Both the position numbers and the translations under genes were made by a program. From Actinomycetales bacterium (lineage in GTDB: Bacteria > Actinomycetota > Actinomycetes > Actinomycetales > Microbacteriaceae): a stretch of DNA of 56,518 bases. Location of the stretch: positions 1 to 56,518 of the forward strand of contig JAFKEN010000014.1 in NCBI GenBank assembly GCA_017308515.1, given 5' to 3'. Every line of letters begins with the position of its first letter. The stretch's first letter is position 1. This document shows positions 26,561 to 35,762 of the stretch, one piece after another. A model generated the notes under the pieces. That model saw only the letters and a list, made by a program, of their open reading frames with translations, did not search any database and had not been told where the DNA came from.

Positions 26561-27327
26561 TTCCCCTCGAAGCGCGGCGACCGCTTCTCGGCGAAGGCGC
26601 GCGGGCCTTCGGCGGCGTCCGCGGTCGAGAACAGCGACTTGCTGAGACGCTGCTCGAGGGCAAGCGCGTCGGCGATCGACAGATCCGCTCCCTCGTCGAC
26701 GGCGCGCTTGGCCGCACGGACCGCGAGCGGCCCGTTCGCGACGATCGCGTCCGCCATGGCGAGCGCGCGATCCATCAGCTCCGCCGACGGGACGACCGCG
26801 TTCACCAGGCCGACCTCATAGGCCCGCGCGGCGGAGATCGGCGCGCCGGTCATCAGCATCTCGAGGGCGACGGCGCGCGGGATGTCGCGGGCCAGTCGCT
26901 GGGTTCCGCCGCCACCCGGCAGCAGCGCCCACTTGGCCTCGGTCAGCCCGAGCTGCGCGTGGTCGGCCGCGATCCGCAGGTCGCAGGCGAGGACCATCTC
27001 GAGTCCGCCGCCGAAGGCCGATCCGTTGATCGCGACGATGATGGGCTTCTCGGTGTGGAAGTCGCGGGTGATGTATCCGAACGGCGGAGCGACGTAGTCG
27101 GGATCAGCGCGCTCGGCCGGATCCATCTCCTTGAGGTCGGCGCCCGCGCTGAAGGCCTTGTCGCCCACGGCGGTGAGAACGGCGAGCCACGCGTCGTCGT
27201 CCTCGACGAACGCCGTGAAGGCGGACTCGAGACCCGCGCGGGTCTCGCGGTTGATGGCGTTGCGTGCCTCCGGACGATCGATGGTGATCACCCGGATGTG
27301 CCCTCGGGATTCGACGCGAACCGGCAT
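26557..27327 (-). CDS. enoyl-CoA hydratase (third of four)
   Basis: 256 residues; ATG preceded by AGGAAAG. 'IDRPEARNAINRETRAGLESAF', '[12 protein letters not shown]' and 'GSAFGGGLEMVLACDLRIAA' are present and both catalytic Glu are kept ('LTEAKWALLPGGGGTQR' and 'VALEMLMTG'). A likely hydratase of the second degradation module. Ninety-five bases separate it from the hydroxyacyl-CoA dehydrogenase gene upstream; that gap holds only a weak inverted repeat (CCGCC/GGCGG). Confidence 0.92.
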   Translation of the reverse strand: MPVRVESRGHIRVITIDRPEARNAINRETRAGLESAFTAFVEDDDAWLAVLTAVGDKAFSAGADLKEMDPAERADPDYVAPPFGYITRDFHTEKPIIVAINGSAFGGGLEMVLACDLRIAADHAQLGLTEAKWALLPGGGGTQRLARDIPRAVALEMLMTGAPISAARAYEVGLVNAVVPSAELMDRALAMADAIVANGPLAVRAAKRAVDEGADLSIADALALEQRLSKSLFSTADAAEGPRAFAEKRSPRFEGK

Positions 27328-27422
27328 ATCGGGCCCTTTCCTGTGCTCCGACGGGAGCGCCAGCAGATGGCGCCGCCGTCGAGATGGTCAATTCTTGGTG
27401 CACCGCCGACGTGGCGGGTGGA

Positions 27423-28286
27423 TCACTCGCTCGGGTAGTCGAACCATCCGCCACCGGTCTTCCGACCGAGGCGACCCGCGGCGACCCGCGCGACGAGGCT
27501 CGGCGGCGGGGCGAACCGCTCGCCGTACGCCTCGCGAAGATTGCGCGACCCCTGCAGAGCGATGTCGAGGCCGTTGTAGTCGTTGAGCTCGAACTGGCCC
27601 ATCGGGTGGTTGAAGGCCAGGCGCATCGCCTTGTCGAGATCCTCCATCGAGGCGATGCCCTCCTCGTAGATGCGGATGCACTCGAGGCGCAGCGCCATGA
27701 TGGCGCGCGTGGTGATGAAGCCGGGCGTGTCGCGCTGGCAGACGATGCTCTCCTTGCCGAGCTGCTCGGCCAGGGCCACGGTGCGCTCCAGCATGTCGTC
27801 GGAGGTGAGCGTGCCGCGGATGATCTCGACCAGGCGCATCATCACCGGCGGGTTGAAGAAGTGCATGCCGACGACCCGCTCGGGATGCTCGGTCGCGGAG
27901 GCGATCGCGGTGATGCTCAGCTGGCTGGTGTTGGTCGCCAGCAGCGTGCCCGGGTCGGCGATCGCGTCGAGATCGGTGAACACCTTCTGCTTGAGCTCGA
28001 GCACCTCGGGGACGGCCTCGACGATCACCTCGGCTCCCCCAGCGGCCTTGGCGAGGTCGCTGACGAAGCTCATGCGGCCCAGGACGTCGTCCGACTCCTG
28101 CGGGGAGAGCGTGCCCTTCTTGACGAACCGATCGAGGCTCGTGCGAACTCCGGCCTTGGCGCGATCCAGCGCGGCGGCGTCGACGTCGAAGACGCGCACG
28201 TCGATCCCGCGCATCGCCGCCAACTGACCGATTCCGTGACCCATGGTGCCGGAACCGACCACCGTCAACGTCTTCACGCCTGCCAT
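27423..28286 (-). CDS. 3-hydroxyacyl-CoA (3-hydroxybutyryl-CoA type) dehydrogenase
   Basis: 287 residues, the length of monofunctional HBD/PaaH enzymes. The NAD site is 'TLTVVGSGTMGHGIGQLAAMRGIDVRVFDVD'. The catalytic His-Glu pair lies in 'HPERVVGMHFFNPPVMMRLVEIIRG', and Ser/Asn in 'NTSQLSITAIAS'. The C-terminal dimer domain 'AMRLAFNHPMGQFELNDYNGLDIAL' is complete. It oxidises (S)-3-hydroxyacyl-CoA, the product of the crotonase-type hydratases. The ATG follows AAGGAG. It is the first gene of the 28.3-to-23.0 kb unit. Confidence 0.94.
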   Translation of the reverse strand: MAGVKTLTVVGSGTMGHGIGQLAAMRGIDVRVFDVDAAALDRAKAGVRTSLDRFVKKGTLSPQESDDVLGRMSFVSDLAKAAGGAEVIVEAVPEVLELKQKVFTDLDAIADPGTLLATNTSQLSITAIASATEHPERVVGMHFFNPPVMMRLVEIIRGTLTSDDMLERTVALAEQLGKESIVCQRDTPGFITTRAIMALRLECIRIYEEGIASMEDLDKAMRLAFNHPMGQFELNDYNGLDIALQGSRNLREAYGERFAPPPSLVARVAAGRLGRKTGGGWFDYPSE

Positions 28287-28308
28287 TGCTTCTCCTTCGA
28301 CACTGAAT

Positions 28309-28329
28309 ACAAGAATACTAATACACTAT
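28309..28329 (+). promoter_or_regulatory. AT-rich shared element, copy 2 (before the hydroxyacyl-CoA dehydrogenase gene)
   Basis: Seventeen of 21 positions agree with the minus-strand copy at the etf promoter. It lies about 25-45 bases upstream of the dehydrogenase ATG, where a promoter or operator is expected. On the minus strand it contains TAGTAT and TATTCT, possible -10 boxes. Confidence 0.4.
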
Positions 28330-28354
28330 ATACCACGGCCGCGGGGCATGTGTG

Positions 28355-29440
28355 TCAGTCAGCGGCCGACGGCGCCTCGTCCGGGCGAGCGCGCAGCAGC
28401 TCGATCGGCAGCGATCGACCGCCGAGCTTCGGCCCCTGCGTCTGCAGGTGGCAGGCCGCCGTCCCGCCGCCGTTGACCGGCGTGTGCTCCGGCCGGGTCT
28501 CGTGGCACGGTTCGAAGGCCGCGGGGCAGCGCGAGGCGAAGGGGCAGCCGGCGGGTCGGCGCGAGGGGCTGGGCGGGTCGCCACGGAGCACGACCTTCTG
28601 CCGGGCCCGCCGATGAGACGGCTTCGCCTCCGGGACCGCCGACAGCAGGGCCGCCGTGTACGGATGCGCCGGGGAATCGGCGACCCGGTCGGCCGGCCCG
28701 AACTCGACGATCTGACCCAGGTACATTACCGCGATCTCGTGGCTCACATGGCGCACGACCGACAGGTCGTGGGAGACGAACAGGATCGCCACCCCGAACT
28801 CGCGTTGCAGTTTGAGCAGCAGGTTGAGGATCTGCGACTGGATCGAGATGTCGAGGGCGCTGACCGCCTCGTCGCAGACCAGGATCTTCGGATCCGGCGC
28901 GAGCGCCCGCGCGATCGCGACGCGCTGCCGCTGACCGCCCGACATCTCGTCGGGGAAGCGGCGCGCGTGCTCGGGCGACAGGCCGACGCTGATCAGCAGG
29001 CGGTCGACCTCCGCGTCGAGCTCCGCACCCTTCAGGCCCCGGTGGAAGGTCACCGGCTCGCCGATGATGTCGCCGATGCGCATCGTCGGGTTGAGCGAGG
29101 AGTACGGGTCCTGGAAGACCATCTGCATCGCCCGACGCGCCTGATTGAGGTCGCGGCCGCGCGCGCGCGTCACGTCGTCGGCACCGAGGTGCACCTCGCC
29201 GCCGGTGACGTCGAGCAGGCGCAGCAGCAGACGCCCCACGGTGGATTTGCCCGAGCCCGATTCGCCGACCAGACCGAGCGTGCGCCCCGCGTGGAGGCGC
29301 AGGGTCACCCCATCGACGGCACGGACCTTCGACGACGCACGGCCGAAGAGCGACGTCCGCCCGGCGAACTCCTTGACCAGGTCGACGCCCTCGAGGACCG
29401 GTGTCGCGGATTCCACGGTCGCCTCCGTCACGGCGCTCAT
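28355..29440 (-). CDS. oligopeptide/dipeptide-type ABC importer ATP-binding protein (DppF-like)
   Basis: 361 residues. Walker A '[12 protein letters not shown]', Q-loop '[12 protein letters not shown]', ABC signature '[15 protein letters not shown]', Walker B '[12 protein letters not shown]' and H-loop 'VSHDLSVV' are all present. The C-terminal oligo_HPY extension carries a Cys cluster ('[16 protein letters not shown]') of the kind that binds an iron-sulfur centre in this family. It pairs with the next gene as the second ATPase of a five-gene importer. The ATG overlaps the upstream stop. Confidence 0.93.
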   Translation of the reverse strand: MSAVTEATVESATPVLEGVDLVKEFAGRTSLFGRASSKVRAVDGVTLRLHAGRTLGLVGESGSGKSTVGRLLLRLLDVTGGEVHLGADDVTRARGRDLNQARRAMQMVFQDPYSSLNPTMRIGDIIGEPVTFHRGLKGAELDAEVDRLLISVGLSPEHARRFPDEMSGGQRQRVAIARALAPDPKILVCDEAVSALDISIQSQILNLLLKLQREFGVAILFVSHDLSVVRHVSHEIAVMYLGQIVEFGPADRVADSPAHPYTAALLSAVPEAKPSHRRARQKVVLRGDPPSPSRRPAGCPFASRCPAAFEPCHETRPEHTPVNGGGTAACHLQTQGPKLGGRSLPIELLRARPDEAPSAAD

Positions 29441-30471
29441 TGCCCGGCTCCTTCGAGCACGAGCTCGTCGGCGCGGATGCAGCGCACCTCTCCGGCATCC
29501 GTCGGGCTCAGGGAGACCGCGTGGGTGTCGCATCGCCCCGCCTGCGCGAACTCGCAACGGTTGGCGAAACGGCATCCCGGCGCGACGTACCCGAGCGGCG
29601 GCGGACTGCCCGGCAGGACGGAGAGCTCGTTCAACGGCGGCTGGTTCTCGGGGAGCGCCTGCAGCAGCGCCGACGCGTACGGGTGGCGCGGGCGCACGAA
29701 GAACGGGTCGATCATCGCCTGCTCCATGATCTGCCCGGCGTACATCACGAGCACCCGGTCGCAGAACTCAGCGATCACCGCGAGGTCGTGGCTGATGAGC
29801 ACGATCGACATGTCCATCTCGGCGCGGAGTCGGCGCAGCAGCTCGAGGATCTGCGCCTGCGTCGTGACGTCGAGGGCCGTCGTCGGTTCGTCGGCGATCA
29901 GCAGACTCGGGCGGCAGGCGATCGCCATCGCGATGCAGACCCGCTGCCGGAGCCCGCCCGAGAGCTCGTGCGGGTAGGCGTCCGCTCGGCGCTCCGGGTC
30001 GGAGATCTCGACGAGCCGGAAGTCCTCGATGACCTGGGCGCGGGCCTCGGCGCGCGAGACCCCCCGGTGCCGGCGGATGACCTCCGCCACCTGGTCGCCG
30101 ACGCGGTAAGCGGGGTCGAGGGCCGTCATCGGCTCCTGGAAGATCATTCCGACGTCCCGGCCACGGATCGCGCGCAGGTCGCGCTCTCGCAGCGCCGTCA
30201 CGTCGACCCCGTTGAAGAGGATCCGCCCGGAGCGCTGCCGCGAGATGCGCTTGGGCACGAGACCCATGAGCGACATCGCGAGCGTCGACTTCCCGGAGCC
30301 GGATTCGCCCACGAGTCCGACGACCTCCCCGGATCGCACCTCGAGGTCGATGTCGTTGAGCACGGAGAGGTATTCACGGCCGGGCGCGAGGTCGAGCGAG
30401 AAGCCCTCGACGCGCAGCAGCGCGTCACCTCGGGTCGGCGCAGCGGACTCCTCTCGGGAATTCCGGGTCAT
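29437..30471 (-). CDS. oligopeptide/dipeptide-type ABC importer ATP-binding protein (DppD-like)
   Basis: 344 residues. Walker A '[19 protein letters not shown]', Q-loop '[12 protein letters not shown]', signature '[15 protein letters not shown]', Walker B '[12 protein letters not shown]' and the C-terminal '[17 protein letters not shown]' Cys extension. It forms the ATPase heterodimer with the DppF-like protein on the cytosolic face. Overlaps both neighbours by ATGA. Confidence 0.93.
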   Translation of the reverse strand: MTRNSREESAAPTRGDALLRVEGFSLDLAPGREYLSVLNDIDLEVRSGEVVGLVGESGSGKSTLAMSLMGLVPKRISRQRSGRILFNGVDVTALRERDLRAIRGRDVGMIFQEPMTALDPAYRVGDQVAEVIRRHRGVSRAEARAQVIEDFRLVEISDPERRADAYPHELSGGLRQRVCIAMAIACRPSLLIADEPTTALDVTTQAQILELLRRLRAEMDMSIVLISHDLAVIAEFCDRVLVMYAGQIMEQAMIDPFFVRPRHPYASALLQALPENQPPLNELSVLPGSPPPLGYVAPGCRFANRCEFAQAGRCDTHAVSLSPTDAGEVRCIRADELVLEGAGQ

Positions 30472-31361
30472 CGTTCCCTCCCCCCGGTCACTTCGTCGCG
30501 GAGCACATCGCCCAGCGTGTTGAACGCCAGCGAGGTGAAGAAGATCACCAGGCCGGGCGCGAGGACGAGCCACGGCGCGATCTCGATGAACGCCTTGCTG
30601 CCGCCGATCATCGACCCCCAGCTCGCGTTCGGGGGCTGGACCCCGAGACCCAGGTAGCTGAGGCTCGACTCGATGATGAGCGTGAGGCCGAGCATGAACG
30701 AGATCTGGATGATCAGCGCCGGCCAGGCGTTGGGCAGCATGTGCGCCCACACCACGCGGCGGCGCGGGATCCCCGTCGAGATGGCCGCCTCGACGAAGGT
30801 CTCGTTGCGCACGAACAGGATCTGACCGCGCACGATCCGCAGGAACCGCGGCGCGTAGGCGATTCCGACCGCGAGCATCGCGTTGCCGAGCCCCGGGCCG
30901 AGGATCGCGACGATCGCCAGCGCGAGGAAGAGCGACGGGAAGCTCAGCAGCACGTCGGCGACGCGGGTGACGATCGTGTCGAACCAGCCGCCGATGTAGC
31001 CCGCGAGCACACCGGGGAGCACCCCGAAGGCGAGTCCCGTCAGGACGGCCTGAGCGGTCGCCAGCAACGAGACCCGTCCGGCGACCAACAATCGCGACAG
31101 CACGTCGCGGCCGAGGTCGTCGGTGCCCAGCCAGTGGTCGAGCCCGGGCGGGCGGAGAACGCCGCGCAGGTCGTTCTGGTTCGGGTCGAAGGGCGTGATG
31201 AACGGACCGATCAGCGACACCACGATCAGCAGGACGAGGTAGGCGATGCTGACCACCCCGGCCGGCCGGTCGAGGACTCGACGCACCAGTCCGCGATGGC
31301 GCCGACCGGAGACCTGCGCGATCTGCGTCGTCGACGGGGCGGATGCGGCGGGTGCCGTCAT
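30468..31361 (-). CDS. ABC importer permease (DppC-like)
   Basis: 297 residues. An N-terminal cytosolic segment, then a first membrane helix ('VVSIAYLVLLIVVSLIGPFITPFDPN') typical of DppC with the 'GTDDLGRDVLSRLL' motif, and the BPD_transp_1 core of five further helices. The EAA loop is 'EAAISTGIPRRRVVWAHMLPNAWP'. Overlaps neighbours by ATGA. Confidence 0.93.
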   Translation of the reverse strand: MTAPAASAPSTTQIAQVSGRRHRGLVRRVLDRPAGVVSIAYLVLLIVVSLIGPFITPFDPNQNDLRGVLRPPGLDHWLGTDDLGRDVLSRLLVAGRVSLLATAQAVLTGLAFGVLPGVLAGYIGGWFDTIVTRVADVLLSFPSLFLALAIVAILGPGLGNAMLAVGIAYAPRFLRIVRGQILFVRNETFVEAAISTGIPRRRVVWAHMLPNAWPALIIQISFMLGLTLIIESSLSYLGLGVQPPNASWGSMIGGSKAFIEIAPWLVLAPGLVIFFTSLAFNTLGDVLRDEVTGGRER

Positions 31362-32305
31362 TGGACTCTCACCTTCGGGTTGATCAGCGCATAGGCGAGA
31401 TCGGTCAGGAAGCTCGCCACGACGACCAGGAGGACGGTGAAGAGGATCACGCCCTGGAGCACCTGGATGTCGCGCGAGAACACGGCCTGCACCATCTGGC
31501 TCCCGATGCCGGGAAGGTCGAACACGGCTTCGATCACGACGCAGGTGCCGATGGCGATCGGCACCTGGAGGCCGAGCGTCGTGACCGCCGGCCCGAGGGC
31601 CGAGCGGAGCGCGTGCTTGCCGACGACGCTGATCTCCGAGAGGCCCGCCGACCGCATCGTGCGCACGTAGTCGCGCCGCAGGTGGTCGCCGAGCGAGGCG
31701 CGCAGCTGGCGGGTGAGTTCGGCGGCGAGCGCGTGACCCAGCGTGATCGCCGGCAGCAGGAGATGGAGGAACCACTGGAGCGGATCGGTGGAGAACGGTA
31801 CGTAGCTGGTCGCGGGGAGCCATCGGAGGGTCAGGCTGAACAGCAGCACGAGAAGGATCGCGAACCAGAAGTTGGGGATCGCGATGCCCGAGGTCGCGAC
31901 GGCGAGCGAGATGCGGTCGGCGATCCCGCGTGGGTGCAGCGCGGCGATGGTGGCCAGCGGGAGCGCGATCAGGATCGCGAAGATGAAGCCGAGCAGCACC
32001 AGGCTCAGGGTGACGGGCACCTTGCGCAACAGGATGTCGGAGACGGGCTCGCTCGTGCTGAACGAGATGCCCAGATCGCCGGTCGCGGCATGGACGACGA
32101 AGTCGATGAAGCGCTCGACGAGCGGCTTGTCGAGCCCGAGCTGCGCGCGGTACTGGGCGATGAGCTCCGGCGTGGCGCTCTCACCACCCGCGCGCGCGAT
32201 CGCCGCGTCGCCCGGGAGGAGCGAAGTCAGCACGAACACGACCAGGGCGGCGACGAGCAGTTGCGGTACGAGGGTGAGGAGACGGCGGATCGTGAAGGTC
32301 AGCAT
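31358..32305 (-). CDS. ABC importer permease (DppB-like)
   Basis: 315 residues with six helices. N-terminus 'MLTFTIRRLLTLVPQLLVAALVVFVL' and 'RAQLGLDKPLVERFIDFV...GDLGISFSTSEPVSDILLRKVPVTLSL' are typical of DppB/OppB. The EAA loop is 'YVRTMRSAGLSEISVVGKHALRSALGP'. With the DppC-like protein it forms the membrane channel. A 134-base gap with two strong hairpins separates it from the binding-protein gene upstream. Confidence 0.93.
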   Translation of the reverse strand: MLTFTIRRLLTLVPQLLVAALVVFVLTSLLPGDAAIARAGGESATPELIAQYRAQLGLDKPLVERFIDFVVHAATGDLGISFSTSEPVSDILLRKVPVTLSLVLLGFIFAILIALPLATIAALHPRGIADRISLAVATSGIAIPNFWFAILLVLLFSLTLRWLPATSYVPFSTDPLQWFLHLLLPAITLGHALAAELTRQLRASLGDHLRRDYVRTMRSAGLSEISVVGKHALRSALGPAVTTLGLQVPIAIGTCVVIEAVFDLPGIGSQMVQAVFSRDIQVLQGVILFTVLLVVVASFLTDLAYALINPKVRVQ

Positions 32306-32362
32306 GCCGACAACCGACAGCAGTGCCTCGCGGCGAATGGCGACATTGCGATTCCTTGATCC

Positions 32363-32383
32363 GCCGCCCCCTCATCGGGCGGC
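32363..32383. other. GC hairpin in the dpp-like intercistronic gap
   Basis: GCCGCCC and GGGCGGC flank a 7-base loop. It lies between the binding-protein gene and the permease genes, after the first hairpin on the transcribed strand. It could stabilise the upstream mRNA or attenuate downstream transcription. Next to it is an 11-base palindrome CCGATTATCGG (32390-32400). Confidence 0.4.
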
Positions 32384-32403
32384 TCGATTCCGATTATCGG
32401 TCT

Positions 32404-32434
32404 GCTCGGTCCGGGCCGGAGACCCGGACCGAGC
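32404..32434 (-). terminator. intercistronic hairpin after the substrate-binding protein gene
   Basis: A perfect 12-bp stem (GCTCGGTCCGGG with its complement) around a 7-base loop starts five bases after the stop codon. No T-tract. Typical of partial terminators that keep binding-protein mRNA more abundant than that of the permeases. Confidence 0.6.
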
Positions 32435-32439
32435 GGGGG

Positions 32440-33996
32440 TCAGCTCGTGGCGGCCACCCCCACGTTGAGGAAGTTCGCCTTCCCGGTCAGACCGGTCGAG
32501 TAGCCGATCACGTTGTCCCGGACGACCGTGGTCACCCCGGGGAACATGAGCGGGATCATGCGCGAGTCCTTCATGATCAAGTCGGACGCGTGACGAATCG
32601 CCTCACCGCGAGCATCCTGGTCGCCACCGTCGCGCGCGTCGTCCAGCGCGCTCGTCAGGTCGGGTGCGGTGACCTTCGACGGGTTGTTCAGCCCGTCGGG
32701 CCCGAACAGGTTGTCGAGGGTCTGCGACGGGTCGGCACGACCGCCCCACGGTGTGAAGTAGATCGGCACGCTGTTCTGGTAGTAGAACTCGTCCAGAAGC
32801 GCGGGACCCTCCATCGGGATGATGTTTGTGGTGATCCCGACGTCGGCGAGCATGCCCGCGATGGCCTCGGTGGCCTGCACGCGGAACGGCTGGTTGTTCG
32901 TCTTGAAGTCGAACGAGAACCCGTCGGGATAGCCCGCCTCCGCGAGAAGCTCACGCGCCTTGTCGGGGTCGTACGGATACATGTTCTCGAGCGAGGGGTC
33001 GTTGCCGAAGTACCCCGGGGGGAACGGCTGCCACGCGATCGTGCCGGTGCCCCGGTAGATGCCCTCGTAGAGCGCCTCTCGGTCGATCGCGTAGTTGATC
33101 GCCTCGCGCACGAGCGGGTCGTCGAACGGCGCGATCGAGATGTTCATCCCGAGGTGGTCGACGGCGAGCGCCGGATCGGTGCGCACTTCGAGGCTCGGGT
33201 CCGTCCCGGCGAGTTGCACCTGCGCGGCCGAGATCTGGGCAACGTCGACCTCGCCGGCCCGCACGGCGCTGAGGCGTGTGTCGTCATCCTCGATGAGCCG
33301 GATCGTCAGCGAGGACAGCAGGACCGACTCGGGGTCGTAGTAGTGGTCGAACCGCTCGACCGTGAGGTGGTCACCGGGCGAGTACTCCACGAGCTGCCAC
33401 GGACCGGCGCCGATCGGGTCGATCGCCAGGTTGGTGCCATCGTCGAAGGCGGCCGGCGAGATCATCATGCCCGCGCGGTCTGCGAGCTTGGCCGGGAGCG
33501 CCGCGTCCGGGGCGGACAGGCTGAGCACGACCGTGAGGTCGTCGCTCGCCTCGACCGAGGCGACCGAGGAGAGGTCGCCCTTGACGGTCGAGGTCTCGAG
33601 GGTCATCGCGCGATCCATGTTCGCGACGACCGCATCCGCGTCGAGCGCGGTGCCGTCGTGGAAGGTGAGACCTTCGCGGAGCGTGAGCGTGAGCGAATCG
33701 TCGCTGAGCTCCCACGACTCGGCGAGCCCGGGGGCGACGGAGCCGTCGGCGGCATAGCTCAGCAGGCTCGCGTAGACGGGCAGAAGCCACGGGATGTCCT
33801 GGGACGACGTGCCCTGCTGCGGGTCGAGGCTGGTAGCCGGCTCGAAGTAGCCGAAGGTCAGGCTCCCGTCCGGATCGGGGGCGGCGGTCGCCTCACCTCC
33901 GCCGCCAGGGGCACACGCCGCGAGCGCCACGGCGAGGGCGCCCACCGTCACTGCTGCTGCAAGGCGTCGCAGGACGCGCCATTTCTCGGTGCTCAT
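32440..33996 (-). CDS. lipoprotein substrate-binding protein, SBP_bac_5 (peptide/nickel/opine class)
   Basis: 518 residues from the second of two tandem ATGs, which gives a 7-base spacing from AGGAG; ATG 33999 is possible. Signal peptide with lipobox LAAC ('VTVGALAVALAACAPGGGG'). Cluster C binding-protein features are 'SLTFGYFEPATSLDPQQ', 'DGSVAPGLAESWELSDDSLTLTLREGLTFHDGTALDADAVV', 'GAGPWQLVEYSPGDHLTVERF', 'LVREAINYAIDREALYEG' and 'YDPDKARELLAEAGYPDG'. This family binds peptides but also many other solutes; in a catabolic cluster a carboxylic acid or conjugate is as likely as a peptide. Confidence 0.92.
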   Translation of the reverse strand: MSTEKWRVLRRLAAAVTVGALAVALAACAPGGGGEATAAPDPDGSLTFGYFEPATSLDPQQGTSSQDIPWLLPVYASLLSYAADGSVAPGLAESWELSDDSLTLTLREGLTFHDGTALDADAVVANMDRAMTLETSTVKGDLSSVASVEASDDLTVVLSLSAPDAALPAKLADRAGMMISPAAFDDGTNLAIDPIGAGPWQLVEYSPGDHLTVERFDHYYDPESVLLSSLTIRLIEDDDTRLSAVRAGEVDVAQISAAQVQLAGTDPSLEVRTDPALAVDHLGMNISIAPFDDPLVREAINYAIDREALYEGIYRGTGTIAWQPFPPGYFGNDPSLENMYPYDPDKARELLAEAGYPDGFSFDFKTNNQPFRVQATEAIAGMLADVGITTNIIPMEGPALLDEFYYQNSVPIYFTPWGGRADPSQTLDNLFGPDGLNNPSKVTAPDLTSALDDARDGGDQDARGEAIRHASDLIMKDSRMIPLMFPGVTTVVRDNVIGYSTGLTGKANFLNVGVAATS

Positions 33997-34072
33997 CATC
34001 GAACTCCTGTTTGATCGAGGACACGGAACGACTCCGTCCCGCGGGTCAAGCATATTCTGATAAGAGTAAACC

Positions 34073-35035
34073 ATGTCAAGGTTTGGGCTCCGAGGTGCCG
34101 GCGTGATCTTCGAGATCGACGACGACCTTTGGGCACTCCCACAGCCGGTGCTTGGCGACTCGCGCGTCGAGTTCACCAACTGCTACATCCTCCGCGGTGC
34201 GGACGGCGAAATCCACGTCATCGACCCGGGGTGGTCGACGGAGCCAAACTGGCGGCGACTGCAACAGGGACTGGCGGAGATCGGCGCCTCAACCGACGAC
34301 ATCGCCGAGGTGCTCGCGACCCATCTGCACGCGGACCATCTCGGCCTGGCTCGCCAGGCGCGCGATCACGTGCGGGCTCCTTTCGTCCTGGGGACGGTCG
34401 AAGCCGAGACGCTCGCCGTCGACATCCCGACGCGCTGGAGCGCCGAGACGCTCACCCGTCAGCTCGAGCGGTGGGGAGCACCCCGTGAGGACCGGGAGCG
34501 GATCGTCCGCGCACTCGCCTCGGAGCTGCCCCCCGAATTTCCCCAGCCAGATCGCACTCTCGACGACGGCGAGTTGCTGCCGATCACCGGCCGATCGATC
34601 CGAGCTGTCCTAACGCCGGGGCACACCCCGGGGCATCTGTGCTTCTGGGATCAGGATCGCGACTGCCTGTTCACAGGCGACCATGTGCTGCCCCACATCC
34701 ACCCAGGGCTTGGCTTGGCCGGCGACGGCGCGGCGGTGAATGGCCTGGTCGACTATATCGACTCATTGGACCGCGTCGAGGGCATCGCAGGGTCGGCGCT
34801 ACCAGGCCACGGAGATCCGATCGACGACCTGGGCGCGCGCGTGCGCGAGATCCGCAATCACCAGTTTCGGCGCTCCGCTGAGATCGCGGTGCTGCGCGCG
34901 CCCGGGGACACGGCGTGGAGTGTCGCGACGCGATTGCGGTGGAGGGAGAACTGGAGCCGGATGGGCGCGTTCCGCCAACACTCCGCGGTTTCCCAGGTCG
35001 CAATGCACCTGCGTCGTCTCGACGCGATGTCCTGA
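34073..35035 (+). CDS. metallo-beta-lactamase-fold hydrolase
   Basis: 320 residues. The metal-binding motif is 'ATHLHADHLG' (HxHxDH), with further ligands in 'TPGHTPGHLCF' (His), 'FTGDHVLP' (Asp) and 'LPGHGDPI' (His). The C-terminal part is helical ('RVREIRNHQFRRSAEIAVL'), as in glyoxalase II- and lactonase-like relatives. Plausible roles are a thioesterase or ring/lactone hydrolase of the pathway; sequence does not decide. Divergent from the binding-protein gene; the 76-base gap holds an AT-rich promoter stretch (TATTCT at 34053-34058) and an ACGGA/TCCGT inverted repeat. A basic codon-use change compared with core genes is visible. Confidence 0.88.
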   Translation: MSRFGLRGAGVIFEIDDDLWALPQPVLGDSRVEFTNCYILRGADGEIHVIDPGWSTEPNWRRLQQGLAEIGASTDDIAEVLATHLHADHLGLARQARDHVRAPFVLGTVEAETLAVDIPTRWSAETLTRQLERWGAPREDRERIVRALASELPPEFPQPDRTLDDGELLPITGRSIRAVLTPGHTPGHLCFWDQDRDCLFTGDHVLPHIHPGLGLAGDGAAVNGLVDYIDSLDRVEGIAGSALPGHGDPIDDLGARVREIRNHQFRRSAEIAVLRAPGDTAWSVATRLRWRENWSRMGAFRQHSAVSQVAMHLRRLDAMS

Positions 35036-35708
35036 AATTCGCCGCGCGCGAGCCGCGCCGAGGGCCATGGCCTGACTGGATGCCGATTGAGCCCAGCACG
35101 GCCGCCATCAGCGCGGCCGCCATCGCGGTCGAGTCCGGCTTGGCGAGTGGGCGATCTCCGATCGCATCGCGACGATCGGGCGACCGCAAGCGGATCACCT
35201 CGGGATCGTGCGCGACGATACCGCCAGCCGTGTCCCCACCGGATCCGCGACGATCCGGGGCTTCCAGTCCAGCACGCGTTCGGCCTTCGCGCGGTTCGAA
35301 CTGGTCGTACCCGAGTTGACCGCGCAGCACGCGCATCACCGGATTGGCCGTGCGAGGATCCGCGTGACGCACAGCGGTAGCCCCGCCTTCGGCGCCTTGG
35401 CGGCCTGGTTCCTATGTGCTTACGGAGGATGCGCGCAATGTCGACCATGACGTCGCGGCGTCACCTCACCCAAGCTGACGAGGCGGCTCAACGAGGTGCG
35501 CTCAGGTCCGGCACGGATCGTCCGACGGAACTCCTCCAGGATGCCTCGAAGTTGATGGTCGAGGATGCGTGATGATCCCGATCGCGTCTCCCTCCATTGC
35601 GGTAGCAATCGGCAACCGCGACTTTGGTTACATCCCCGGCTGACCGGGCGACGGTTCGACTGCATCGGTGTCCGATCGACCGCGCGAAGCTGAGAACGGG
35701 GCAACGCC
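35036..35708. other. gene-poor stretch
   Basis: Apart from the decayed SDR fragment there is no convincing coding sequence in these about 670 bases. Open frames present are short, rich in Arg and Ser and have no ribosome sites. A hydrophobic stretch on the minus strand near 35085-35140 ('MAAALMAAVLGSIGIQSG') may be another relic, of a membrane protein. The region looks like debris at the edge of the catabolic block. Confidence 0.5.
35186..35448 (-). pseudogene. remnant of an atypical SDR (NAD-dependent epimerase/dehydratase type), C-terminal part
   Basis: No single frame is open, but four successive frame segments on the minus strand together read like the C-terminus of an extended/atypical SDR: 'MVDIARILRKHIGTR', then 'AAKAPKAGLPLCVTRILAR', then 'RTANPVMRVLRGQLGYDQFE', then 'SNRAKAERVLDWKPR', and finally 'DTAGGIVAH'. 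In living homologues these blocks occur in this order ('...iAriLrehlG..AakvPt..lP...vrl.a...np.mr....LG..r.S.aKAervLgW.PR'). At least four frameshifts are needed. The N-terminal NAD-binding half is not found upstream. Confidence 0.6.
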
Positions 35709-35742
35709 AACGGCCCCCGCGCCTATCGGTGCGGGGGCCGTT
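35709..35742. terminator. strong hairpin terminator after the fourth hydratase gene
   Basis: A perfect 12-bp stem, AACGGCCCCCGC with its complement, around a 10-base loop, starts 20 bases after the stop codon at 35763 on the minus strand. No long T-tract follows. Confidence 0.7.
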
Positions 35743-35762
35743 CTCGAGGGTGCTGACGCGGG

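Noticed and set aside
35438-35572. 44-codon plus-strand frame in the gene-poor stretch
   Set aside because: No ribosome site or homology; lies partly opposite the decayed SDR fragment.
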